A stretch of DNA of 9,748 nt from Desulfobacteraceae bacterium UBA2771 (GTDB lineage: Bacteria; Desulfobacterota; Desulfobacteria; Desulfobacterales; Desulfosarcinaceae), in assembly GCA_002352605.1 (NCBI GenBank), contig DEIP01000128.1, positions 1 through 9,748 of the forward strand, written 5' to 3'. Position 1 is the first letter of the stretch. The number at the start of each line of letters is the position of its first letter. Below the pieces are notes generated by a model that saw nothing but the letters and a program-made list of their open reading frames with translations, ran no database searches and had not been told where the DNA came from. Below, one piece after another: positions 1 to 7,093 of this stretch. A program made the translations under genes and the position numbers.

Positions 1-782
1 GGATTTCCATAAATGGAAAACAGGAGGCAAAGGATAAAAAAACGCAGGTCCCCGGACCGGTGCTGTTCCACCAGACGATAGATCAGCACCATGCAAAAGG
101 CGACCGCGGTAGTGGAAACCAGCTCTGCCGTGGGCCGGCGCCCCAAAAAAACCAGCCGGGGCATGCTCAACACAAGCAAGGTGACGGTCAGGGCCATGGG
201 CTGCCAGGCATACCGGCGAGCCAGGGCATAAGTGGACAAACCCACGGCCATATGGGCCAACAGGCCGAACCCGCAGGCATGGGTTCCCAGGCCGAAACGG
301 GTCGTATGGTAAAACAGGGCCGAAGCATTGAGGGGGGAGATCGCGTCGGAGCCCATCGTCTGGTATAAACCGCCGGTTGCCGGTCCACGCCATGGATAGG
401 CGACCGGCAGATAATCCGCCGACAACCAACTCACCGCAACCAGGACGGCCATCGTCGTCCATGCGACCGCGATGATCGACCCCGAAAATGTCTCTCGGCG
501 CAGCAGGTCGATCGTCGATGCCAGCCGCCGGATCAGGTTGGGCAACCGGCGGATTCCAAAGAAGAGAATGGCTGCCAGGGCCGCCGATTCCACAATCAAC
601 CCGGGCAAGGGTGAGCCGATAAAAAAGTCGACCTGGTGGATCAGGGAAAGGGCCATGAACACCAGCAAGACGGCGCCGGCGCCGGATTCGGCAAGGGTAT
701 AATCCCGGGACAGGAGCCATGCCACCCCCGCCAGTATGAAAACCGCCGTCTCGGCGGTCAGGCCCAGGGCCACCCAGGCCAT
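1..782 (-). CDS. Polytopic membrane protein, probable GT-C glycosyltransferase (partial, runs off left edge)
   Basis: The minus strand is open without a stop from the start codon to the window edge (about 260 codons), so the C-terminus is missing. The translation is very hydrophobic, with several candidate membrane helices. The block with FYHTTRFGLGTH and then a helix ending SMPRLVFLGRRPTAELVS resembles the GT-C/ArnT-PMT-like pattern, where a 'P..........pte/d' segment follows the large first periplasmic loop. These enzymes transfer sugars from polyprenyl-phosphate carriers on the periplasmic side. I chose ATG at 782 because AAGGAGGC (790-797) lies 8 bases upstream; an in-frame GTG at 785 sits 5 bases from it and is possible. 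It is the last visible gene of the minus-strand operon, 49 bases after the Cys-rich gene. The membrane call is firm; the glycosyltransferase family is an inference from a partial chain. Confidence 0.72.
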   Translation of the reverse strand, partial: MAWVALGLTAETAVFILAGVAWLLSRDYTLAESGAGAVLLVFMALSLIHQVDFFIGSPLPGLIVESAALAAILFFGIRRLPNLIRRLASTIDLLRRETFSGSIIAVAWTTMAVLVAVSWLSADYLPVAYPWRGPATGGLYQTMGSDAISPLNASALFYHTTRFGLGTHACGFGLLAHMAVGLSTYALARRYAWQPMALTVTLLVLSMPRLVFLGRRPTAELVSTTAVAFCMVLIYRLVEQHRSGDLRFFILCLLFSIYGN

Positions 783-831
783 CACCGGCGCCTCCTTGTT
801 CCGTCGAGCGATAATGCCCGCCTCCGATGCC

Positions 832-1176
832 TCACGCCAGTTTCCCGCTTTCCGCCGCTGCTTTTCGACCCTTCAGGTGATCGACAATTTCAACCATATA
901 GTCCCGCATGTTACGGGCCAGCCGTTCGCATTCCGGGCAGTATATTTTTCGAAACATCTTGCCGTGGACGTCATTCTGATGCCAATACCATTCGATGTAG
1001 GGCGATCCTTTGCAAAATTTTTTTCCCGTATATTGGGCGATGGGGCATCCCAGACAGACAAACACGTAAAAGATTCGGCAGGGAGGGCAGTCCAGAACAC
1101 CGCCGTCAGAGCCCTTGCCGGCAATAATCCGCTCCCACTTGCGGACGGATGCCTCCATGATGCTGATTTTGTTCAT
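832..1176 (-). CDS. Small cysteine-rich (probable metal-binding) protein
   Basis: A protein of about 114 residues starting MNKISIMEAS. Counting from the alternative ATG at 1185 (three residues longer), cysteines fall at 33, 36, 44, 47, 58, 83 and 86, forming CPPC, CLGC and CPEC pairs plus a CKGSPY segment. This spacing suggests a zinc-ribbon-like or Fe-S fold. The C-X2-C...C-X2-CPI...C-X-G-(S/T)-PY pattern resembles uncharacterised small proteins I have seen in prokaryotic and phage genomes, but I cannot name a family. There is no signal peptide or membrane segment, so it is probably cytosolic. The start at 1176 is preferred because the deacetylase gene would end in an ATGA overlap there if the upstream G run had one more base. 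Codon structure and the clean 49-base gap to the next gene support it as a real gene. Function unknown. Confidence 0.75.
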   Translation of the reverse strand: MNKISIMEASVRKWERIIAGKGSDGGVLDCPPCRIFYVFVCLGCPIAQYTGKKFCKGSPYIEWYWHQNDVHGKMFRKIYCPECERLARNMRDYMVEIVDHLKGRKAAAESGKLA

Positions 1177-2248
1177 CCCCCCCATTTTTTGCCCCCCCCC
1201 CGTCCAGTGGGTACCAGAACCGCCGGTGGGTACGGATGCATCGATCCATGATTGGGTTCAGTCGAGCCGGATCGGCACTTGCCGCCAGCGCATCCACATC
1301 GGTCGATGTCCGACCGGTGAGTTCATTGAGCATTGCCAGGGCCGAGTCGGCCAAGGCCTCGGCATTGTATCCCCCCTCCAGGCAGAACACCACCCGACCG
1401 GCGCAGGTCTGCCGGGCAAGGTCAAGGATCAGCCGGGTCAGGCCGGCAAATCCCATCGGGGTCACCATCATGCCTCCCAACGGGTCGTCGGCATGGATAT
1501 CGAACCCGGCGGAAACCAGGATCAACTCGGGCTTGAATGCACGGACCACAGGGGTCAGGAGCCGCTGGTAGAGAGCCGTAAATTCTCCATCCCCGCAGCC
1601 CCGGTTCAAGGGAACGTTCATGGTGGTCCCTTCTCCCGCCCCCAACCCGGTTTCGCTAAGGTGGCCGGTGCCGGGGTAGTGGGGAAACTGGTGGGAAGAA
1701 AAGAAAAAAACCGTCGGATCCCGCTCGAACGCGTGCTGGGTGCCGTTTCCGTGATGAAGGTCCCAGTCCACCACCATCACCCGAGCCAACCCCATGGCCG
1801 TGCGCGCCGCCATGCCGGTGATGGCCACATTGTTGAAAATGCAGTACCCCATGGCCCGGCTTCGCTCGGCGTGGTGGCCGGGCGGGCGGGCCAGCACCAG
1901 GGCATGGGACAGCCTTCCGGCAAGCACTTGCCTGACCGCCTCGATGGTGCCCCCGACGGCCATAGCCGCCACCGGGTATGACCGGCCACAAGTCAGGGTG
2001 TCGGCACTGAGGGCCGACGATTCGCGGGTCGCGGTAGCCTTGACCTGTTTCAGATAGGCCGAGCTGTGAACCAGAAGGATCTCTTCGTCTGTGGCTGCCG
2101 TTGGATCGATGGTTGTGAAGCGGCGATTCATCGCCGGATCCTGGAGGTACCGATAAAGGGTTTCGAGCCGGCGGGGATGATCCGGGTGGCCCTCATCGGT
2201 CACATGCTCCAGGTAGACGGGGTCCCAAACCACGCCGGTGGTCGTCAT
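1106..2248 (-). CDS. Histone deacetylase family protein (class II, AcuC/AphA-like)
   Basis: A zinc amidohydrolase that removes acetyl groups from lysines, polyamines or other small amides; the substrate cannot be told from sequence. The family signature is complete. RPPGHHAE carries the catalytic His pair at residues 125-126, WDLHHGNG supplies zinc ligands Asp163 and His165, DPLGGM supplies Asp255, and LEGGYN holds catalytic Tyr294. The N-terminal GHPDHPRRLE motif is typical. The start at 2248 follows a GGAGG-rich ribosome site and overlaps the stop of the universal stress gene as ATGA; the frame stays open upstream to 2506 but only as an antisense-like shadow of that gene. As read, the 380-residue chain ends with about 31 non-family residues after FWYPLD, because the frame passes a run of ten G at 1192-1201 and invades the next gene. 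The family part looks complete and functional. Confidence 0.93.
   Translation of the reverse strand: MTTTGVVWDPVYLEHVTDEGHPDHPRRLETLYRYLQDPAMNRRFTTIDPTAATDEEILLVHSSAYLKQVKATATRESSALSADTLTCGRSYPVAAMAVGGTIEAVRQVLAGRLSHALVLARPPGHHAERSRAMGYCIFNNVAITGMAARTAMGLARVMVVDWDLHHGNGTQHAFERDPTVFFFSSHQFPHYPGTGHLSETGLGAGEGTTMNVPLNRGCGDGEFTALYQRLLTPVVRAFKPELILVSAGFDIHADDPLGGMMVTPMGFAGLTRLILDLARQTCAGRVVFCLEGGYNAEALADSALAMLNELTGRTSTDVDALAASADPARLNPIMDRCIRTHRRFWYPLDGGGAKNGGDEQNQHHGGIRPQVGADYCRQGL
1192..1201 (-). repeat. G10 homopolymer tract at the 3' end of the deacetylase gene
   Basis: Ten C on the plus strand (ten G in the coding strand) are followed, on the coding strand, by C, six A, T and a second run of seven G (1177-1183). 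The tract lies just past the last family-conserved residues of the deacetylase. With ten G the frame ends at 1106. With eleven G it would end at TGA 1173-1175, overlapping the ATG at 1174-1176. With nine G it would read straight into the Cys-rich protein. It is either a slippage-prone switch or a sequencing/assembly length error. Confidence 0.9.
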
Positions 2249-3174
2249 CCCGTTCCTCCTCCCTCCGATTTTCCCCCGGCGGGCTCGGGCACCGTCAACA
2301 CCGAACAGGGTGAGCGACGCAGCAGCGCCTCGGTTGTCGATCCGGATATCCAGCGACCCATTCCGCCCGAACGGTGCACACCCACCGCAATCATATCCGC
2401 GTTCTGCTCCCGGGCAACGTGCATCACCATCTCTTGAGGCACGCCGGGAGCCACCCAAACGGCAGGTGCCCCAACGTGGGGAAACAGCCGCCGCGCCTGT
2501 TTGCACAGCCCGTTTTCCAGGCGATCCTGCAGGGCCTGCTGAACTTGACCATAAGATTTTGCATCGGCATCCGGCACGACGATATCCATGGGTCTTTCCA
2601 TGGCATGAACCAGATGGATCCGTGAAGCACGATCGGGCTGAAGCAGGGGCAGCAGCGGGGCCAGGTGCCGCCAGTACCCGTGCCTGTCGCAGCCGATCAC
2701 GGCACGACGAAAACCGTTGGCACGGTGGTCATCTTCACCATCGGTGGGCTTGACCACCAGCATGGGGCGGTTCAGCACACGGGTCAATCGTTCCACTACG
2801 GTGCCGATGAAGAGCCGCCGAAAACCGGACACCCCGTGACTGGCGGAGACCACAGGACTCGGTGGCAGACGATTGACGAAAGCTACAGTCTGCTCCACCG
2901 TATCTCCGAAACGCACCACCGCTTCCCAGTCCACCGGAGCATGGGTCATCAGCGCACCAATACGCCGCCGGGCGGCAGCGGTGAGGTGGGTCAGGTCACC
3001 ACCCCGCTCGAATACCGCCGTCGGGTGCAGCCCGTCCTGGGGATCGTGCACCACATGTATCAGGTAAAGGCGGACACCGGCCCGCCGGGCCAGGGCCACC
3101 CCGTGGCCGACCACCAGCGAACCGAAGGAGGAAAAATCGACCATACAGACGACGGATTGAATGGCCTGCGGCAT
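2245..3174 (-). CDS. Tandem universal stress protein (two UspA domains)
   Basis: A 309-residue cytosolic protein with two fused universal stress domains, at about residues 4-142 and 155-296. Each starts with a hydrophobic strand (VVCMVDFS; RAVIGCDRHG) and ends in a LVVK or VLTVPEP strand. The ATP-binding loop consensus G-X2-G-X9-G-S/T is degenerate in both: the first reads A111-SH-G114 then GT at 124-125, the second G265-VH-R268 then GS at 278-279. Nucleotide binding may therefore be weakened or pseudosymmetric. ATG 3174 is chosen because AAGGAG lies 9 bases upstream; the frame remains open to 3252, but that stretch lacks family residues and falls in the leader. It is first in the operon and ATGA-coupled to the deacetylase. 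The role is inferred from the family as stress survival or signalling. Confidence 0.92.
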   Translation of the reverse strand: MPQAIQSVVCMVDFSSFGSLVVGHGVALARRAGVRLYLIHVVHDPQDGLHPTAVFERGGDLTHLTAAARRRIGALMTHAPVDWEAVVRFGDTVEQTVAFVNRLPPSPVVSASHGVSGFRRLFIGTVVERLTRVLNRPMLVVKPTDGEDDHRANGFRRAVIGCDRHGYWRHLAPLLPLLQPDRASRIHLVHAMERPMDIVVPDADAKSYGQVQQALQDRLENGLCKQARRLFPHVGAPAVWVAPGVPQEMVMHVAREQNADMIAVGVHRSGGMGRWISGSTTEALLRRSPCSVLTVPEPAGGKSEGGGTG

Positions 3175-3256
3175 GATGAAATTCTCCTTGCACAACAGGG
3201 GCAATATAGCGGCGGGATACAATCGAACAGGCGCCCGATCTGAACTTTCCATTTCG

Positions 3257-3286
3257 AGTTTAGGAAAAAGCCGCTATTCCTGTCAA
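3257..3286 (-). promoter_or_regulatory. Sigma70-like promoter for the usp-deacetylase operon
   Basis: On the minus strand a perfect -35 TTGACA (3281-3286) is followed after 18 bases by TAAACT (3257-3262, 4 of 6 to consensus). Transcription would start near 3250, leaving a leader of roughly 75 bases before ATG 3174. GAGTTT (3256-3261) overlaps the -10, and its complement AAACTC lies at 3291-3296 just beyond the -35. Confidence 0.6.
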
Positions 3287-3307
3287 TCTGAAACTCAAAT
3301 GACATTA

Positions 3308-3321
3308 GCAGTTTGAACTGC
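3308..3321. promoter_or_regulatory. Candidate operator palindrome GCAGTT-TG-AACTGC
   Basis: A perfect 6-base inverted repeat with a 2-base centre. It completely covers the -35 box (3313-3318) of the rightward promoter, a position where a bound dimeric repressor would block RNA polymerase. No known regulator site is recognised; the assignment is by position and symmetry only. Confidence 0.35.
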
Positions 3322-3341
3322 CGGTGATTTGTGATTAGAAT
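3313..3341 (+). promoter_or_regulatory. Sigma70-like promoter for the TIGR03546/TIGR03545 pair
   Basis: TTGAAC (3313-3318) is followed by a 17-base spacer and TAGAAT (3336-3341, 5 of 6 to consensus). The expected start near 3348 gives a leader of about 40 bases before ATG 3387. It is divergent from the usp promoter, with about 26 bases between the two -35 boxes. Confidence 0.6.
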
Positions 3342-3386
3342 GTATCTTCATGGAAGAATAAAAGCCATGACGAAAGGAGAAATGCC

Positions 3387-3911
3387 ATGATCGAAGCCGT
3401 CGCCAACCTGCTCAGGGCGCTCAATTCGGAGACCGAGCCGGGCCAAATTTCCCTGGCCCTGTGTCTGTCCATGATAGCCGGTTTTACGCCGGTACTCTCT
3501 CCCCACAACCTGTTGGTACTTCTGCTGGTGCTGGTGCTGCGGGTAAACCTTTCCGCCTTCGGCCTGGGGTGGGGCCTTTTTTCAGCTCTGGCCTACTTGC
3601 TGGATCCCCTGTTTCACCGTATCGGACTGGCAATACTGACTGCTCCCGCCTTCACAACGTTGTGGACCGGTTTTTACAACACCGTCTGGTTTCGCCTGGA
3701 TCGGCTGAACAACACCACCGTCATGGGCAGCCTGCTCTTCTCATTGGCCCTATTCGTGCCCGGCCTGATTCTCTTCAACCTGCTGATCCGACGCTACCGG
3801 GAGCACATCCTGGCGTGGGTAAAACGAACGCGCCTGATGCGGGCCTTCGAAGCCACCAAATTCTACGAGATATACCAATCCGTATCGGGCTGGAGAGGAG
3901 GTGCCGTATGA
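3387..3911 (+). CDS. TIGR03546 family inner-membrane protein
   Basis: A 174-residue hydrophobic protein of the TIGR03546 type, a conserved family of unknown function that occurs beside TIGR03545 in bacteria with outer membranes. The opening region (MIEAVANLLRALNSETEPGQ) is cytosolic-like. Hydrophobic stretches follow at about residues 22-60, 62-90 and 112-135, suggesting three to four membrane segments. The highly conserved-looking GFTPVLSPHNLLV segment lies within the first. The C-terminus is a short basic tail. AAAGGAG lies 7 bases before ATG 3387. The stop overlaps the next start as ATGA (3908-3911), so translation of the two genes is probably coupled. The family call is from memory of the family pattern; function is unknown. 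Confidence 0.85.
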   Translation: MIEAVANLLRALNSETEPGQISLALCLSMIAGFTPVLSPHNLLVLLLVLVLRVNLSAFGLGWGLFSALAYLLDPLFHRIGLAILTAPAFTTLWTGFYNTVWFRLDRLNNTTVMGSLLFSLALFVPGLILFNLLIRRYREHILAWVKRTRLMRAFEATKFYEIYQSVSGWRGGAV

Positions 3912-5680
3912 AAAAATGGATCCGATGGAAAGGCCTCATCGCATTTGCCGCAGCGGCAGTCCTTACTGTTGTGGTGTGGGCGCTGGTGGTGGATGCGGTG
4001 GTACGACGAACCATCGAAGCCGTCGGCACCCGTGCCGTCGGTGCCCGGGTGGATCTGGCCGAAGCGGACCTCTCCCTTTTTCCGGCCGGCCTGGAGCTTA
4101 CCGGCCTGGCCGTCACCAACCCGGATTCACCCATGCAAAACGCCGTTGAAATCGGCCACATGAAAATGGATCTGGACCCGGGGTACCTGATCAAGCGTAA
4201 GGTGATCATCAACGATATGGTGGTGGCGGAACTCAGGTTCAACACCCCACGGAAAGACTCCGGCGAAGTGCCGGAGCTGGCCCCCAAAAAGTCGGAAATG
4301 GAAAAAATCGACGTGGCCGAAGTCTCCAAGGCAGTGGCTGAAAAAGTGTGCGGTAAATTCACCATGCCCGCCCTGTCCCAGCCGGACATCAAAGCCATCC
4401 TGGCCGAAGAGCCGTTGCAATCCATCCAATTGGCCACCGACCTGGAAGAAAGGATCAAGGCCGAACAGACGCGTTGGGAAAAGGAGCTGGTCCGCCTGGC
4501 AGACGAAAAAACCCTGAACGAGTACCGGGCGCGGGTGGAAAAGCTCAAGGGTACCGGCGGCTCATTCGGTGCCATCCTGGGAGCCGCCGGGGAGGTTCAT
4601 CAGCTTCAGGCCGATATCCAGAAGGATCTGAACCTGTTGAAACAGGCCCAAACCACCTTCACCACAGACCTCAAGGCATATCAGCAGCAAGTGCGCGATC
4701 TGAGCAAGGCCCCGCTCAAGGAGATCGACCGGCTCATGGACAAGTACAGCCTCTCCCCCACGGGGCTGGCCAACCTGAGCCAGCTGATCTTCGGTGAAAA
4801 GCTGTGCGGCTGGGTTCAGACCGCATCGGACTGGTACCGCAACGTCGAGCCCTATATCGGGCAGGTGCCCGGGGGCGCCGGTGGCGCACCGGAGGAACAG
4901 GAGCCGCTACGGGGAAAAGGGAAAAACATCCGCTTTGCCGAAACACCCCCCATGCCCGATTTTCTCATCCGTAACCTTAAAGTCAACGCGGCGGTGGCGG
5001 CGGGCAATCTGACCGGCAAGGCCAAAAATATCACCCTGGATCAGCACATCCTGGGCAGCCCCATGACCTATGCCTTTTTGGGCAAGCAGATGAAACCGAT
5101 CGCCTCCTTGAGTTTAATCGGCACCGCCAACTATGTGAAGCCGGGCGATCCTAAAAATAACGCCCGACTGAACATCAAAGGCCTGGTTCTGGAAGACCTG
5201 TCCCTAGTCCGCGAAGATTCCTTTCCCCTGACCCTCAAAAAGGCCACCGGCGATCTTATTTTGAATCTGGAAACAGTGGGCAATGCTATAGACGCCGGCC
5301 TCAAAGCGGAATTTGGCGCCGTCCGGTTTCTTGCAGATGCCGGCGAGCCGCAGACCGCCATCGCCGAGGCCATCGGTTCGGCCATTTCCGGGGTCGAACG
5401 TTTTACTCTGAATGCCGAGGTTGTCGGCACACTGGATGCCTACACGCTGGATGTCACCTCGGATCTTGACAAGGTGCTCAAGTCATCCGTCGGCAATCTG
5501 GTAAATGCTGAAGCCGCCAAGTTCCAAGCGGCCCTTAAGGAGCAGATCACCTACCGGCTGCAGGGGCCCGTGGCGAAAACCCAGGGCAGCCTGGCCGGCC
5601 TGAGCGGTATCGAAGATGAGTTATCCAAACGGTTGAATCTGGGTGATGATCTGTTGAAAGGAGTGAAGCTGCCGTTTTAA
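3908..5680 (+). CDS. TIGR03545 family protein, AsmA-like with coiled coil
   Basis: A 590-residue protein with an N-terminal membrane anchor (residues about 10-29, preceded by MKKWIRWK), so most of the chain should lie in the periplasm. Residues about 45-115 (VDLAEADLSLFPAGLELTGL, then an IGHMKMDLDPGYLIKRKVII stretch) look like the AsmA/TamB-type beta repeat found in envelope lipid-transport proteins. Roughly residues 165-310 are charged and helical, probably coiled coil. The C-terminal third, from about PPMPDFLIRNLKV onward, returns to AsmA-like beta strands. ATG 3908 is chosen because of the ATGA overlap and a GGAGG just upstream; the same frame is open back to 3461, but that part is an out-of-frame shadow of the membrane gene. 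An envelope role is inferred from topology; the biochemical function is not known. Confidence 0.87.
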   Translation: MKKWIRWKGLIAFAAAAVLTVVVWALVVDAVVRRTIEAVGTRAVGARVDLAEADLSLFPAGLELTGLAVTNPDSPMQNAVEIGHMKMDLDPGYLIKRKVIINDMVVAELRFNTPRKDSGEVPELAPKKSEMEKIDVAEVSKAVAEKVCGKFTMPALSQPDIKAILAEEPLQSIQLATDLEERIKAEQTRWEKELVRLADEKTLNEYRARVEKLKGTGGSFGAILGAAGEVHQLQADIQKDLNLLKQAQTTFTTDLKAYQQQVRDLSKAPLKEIDRLMDKYSLSPTGLANLSQLIFGEKLCGWVQTASDWYRNVEPYIGQVPGGAGGAPEEQEPLRGKGKNIRFAETPPMPDFLIRNLKVNAAVAAGNLTGKAKNITLDQHILGSPMTYAFLGKQMKPIASLSLIGTANYVKPGDPKNNARLNIKGLVLEDLSLVREDSFPLTLKKATGDLILNLETVGNAIDAGLKAEFGAVRFLADAGEPQTAIAEAIGSAISGVERFTLNAEVVGTLDAYTLDVTSDLDKVLKSSVGNLVNAEAAKFQAALKEQITYRLQGPVAKTQGSLAGLSGIEDELSKRLNLGDDLLKGVKLPF

Positions 5681-5866
5681 ATCATAGGCGTTTTGGGGCC
5701 CTGTTTCACTCTTCTTGGCGGTGACGTTAAAAAAAATTGGGGTATCACCGACATCCCCTCCCCTGCCCTCGAGAATCTTTACCTTGCGCTTACCCATCCG
5801 TTAACCGGGTGTTTTATTGTCTGTTCACGAACGCATTGAATCGGATAGACAAACCGGAGGTGTGTG

Positions 5867-6991
5867 ATGAAAAAGGCAATAATGGCAGCACTGGTTCCGG
5901 TTGTGGTTTTTTTCGGCTACCAGCAGGTCGGAAGCATGGACAATAAAATGGAGAAACCCATGGATACGATGACTGAACAGACACGATCGGCCGTCTTTGC
6001 CGGCGGCTGTTTCTGGTGTACGGAATCGGATTTTGAAAAAGTGGACGGCGTGCTCGGAGCCGTGTCGGGCTACACCGGCGGGAAGGTCGAGAACCCCACC
6101 TACAAGCAGGTATCGGCCGGCGGCACCGGCCACACGGAGGCCATCAAGGTCATCTATAACCCGGAAAAAATCTCTTACCGCCGGCTTCTGAACGTCTTCT
6201 GGCGACACGTGGACCCCACCGATGCCGGTGGCCAGTTCGTCGATCGGGGCGATCAGTACCGCAGTGCCATATTCTATGCCAGCGATGAGGAGCGGCAGAT
6301 GGCCGAAGCCTCAAAAAAAGCGCTGAACGCATCCGCTCGCTTTAACCGGCCCGTGGTGACCGAAATACTCCCCATAGGGCCTTTTTATGAGGCCGAAGAC
6401 GACCACCAGGGCTATCACAAAAGGAACCCGCTACACTATAAGTGGTACCGATCCGGATCGGGCAGGGACCGGTTTTTGAAGATGACCTGGGCCGGTGAGG
6501 CGATGAAGATGGATTCTAAAATGATAAACAGCCAAAAAAAAGAGATGGCATTCACAATCCCCACGGATGAGCAGCTCAAGCAAACGCTGACCCCTTTGCA
6601 ATACCGCGTGGCCCGTGAAAATGGCACCGAACCGCCCTTCAGTAATGAATATTGGGACAACCACGAAGCGGGCATCTATGTCGACGTGGTGTCCGGCGAG
6701 CCCTTGTTCAGTTCCACGGACAAATTCGAATCGGGAACGGGATGGCCCAGCTTCACCCGTCCGCTGCAGGCGGAAAACGTGGTGGAAAAAAAAGACAACA
6801 CCTTTTTCATGGTGCGTACCGAGGTGCGCAGCAAACACGCCGATTCCCACTTGGGGCACCTCTTTGAAGACGGCCCCAAGCCCACAGGAATGCGCTACTG
6901 CATCAACTCGGCATCCCTGAAGTTCATTCCCGCCGGCGATCTTGAAAAAATAGGTTACGGCCGTTTCCGGAACCTGTTCGAGAATCGGTAA
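5867..6991 (+). CDS. msrAB: MsrA-MsrB fusion methionine sulfoxide reductase, membrane-targeted
   Basis: A bifunctional enzyme that reduces both S- and R-methionine sulfoxide in damaged proteins. The 374-residue chain starts with a short basic end and a hydrophobic stretch (AALVPVVVFFG, about residues 7-17), a signal peptide or anchor that implies periplasmic action. MsrA (about 41-200) has GGCFWC with catalytic Cys48. MsrB (about 220-357) has SGTGWPSF, SHLGHLF and RYCINSASLKF with catalytic Cys345. The usual zinc-binding CXXC pairs of MsrB are absent, and the only cysteines in the protein are 48, 51 and 345, so MsrB has no obvious resolving cysteine. ATG 5867 is chosen because GGAGG (5856-5860) lies 6 bases upstream; an in-frame GTG at 5864 is too close. 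It is probably a single gene, with 186 bases before it and a convergent gene after it. Confidence 0.94.
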   Translation: MKKAIMAALVPVVVFFGYQQVGSMDNKMEKPMDTMTEQTRSAVFAGGCFWCTESDFEKVDGVLGAVSGYTGGKVENPTYKQVSAGGTGHTEAIKVIYNPEKISYRRLLNVFWRHVDPTDAGGQFVDRGDQYRSAIFYASDEERQMAEASKKALNASARFNRPVVTEILPIGPFYEAEDDHQGYHKRNPLHYKWYRSGSGRDRFLKMTWAGEAMKMDSKMINSQKKEMAFTIPTDEQLKQTLTPLQYRVARENGTEPPFSNEYWDNHEAGIYVDVVSGEPLFSSTDKFESGTGWPSFTRPLQAENVVEKKDNTFFMVRTEVRSKHADSHLGHLFEDGPKPTGMRYCINSASLKFIPAGDLEKIGYGRFRNLFENR

Positions 6992-7093
6992 GCAGCGGAT
7001 TCAGCGGGTTTCGTGAAATCGACACGGTAACAGGCCACCATAATCACCAGGAACCATGGACAAAAATAATGATGGCGGGCTTTGGTCCCGTTT

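Noticed and set aside
736..1981. Long plus-strand open frames opposite the Cys-rich and deacetylase genes
   Set aside because: Their translations lack family motifs and are antisense shadows created by GC-rich codons of the minus-strand genes, which carry clear catalytic motifs.
2249..2506. N-terminal extension of the deacetylase frame to 2506
   Set aside because: It overlaps the universal stress gene, has no family residues, and the ATG at 2248 has both a strong ribosome site and an ATGA overlap.
3367..3390. Seven-codon upstream frame overlapping ATG 3387 as ATGA
   Set aside because: It has only a distant weak ribosome-like site and the real gene has its own AAAGGAG; too short to call a leader peptide.
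3461..3907. Upstream extension of the AsmA-like frame
   Set aside because: It is a different-frame reading of the membrane gene; the true start at 3908 has a ribosome site, an ATGA overlap and a proper membrane anchor.
5719..5750. CGGTGA/TCACCG inverted repeat after the AsmA-like gene
   Set aside because: The arms are six bases, the loop is about 20, and no T run follows, so it is not a credible terminator.
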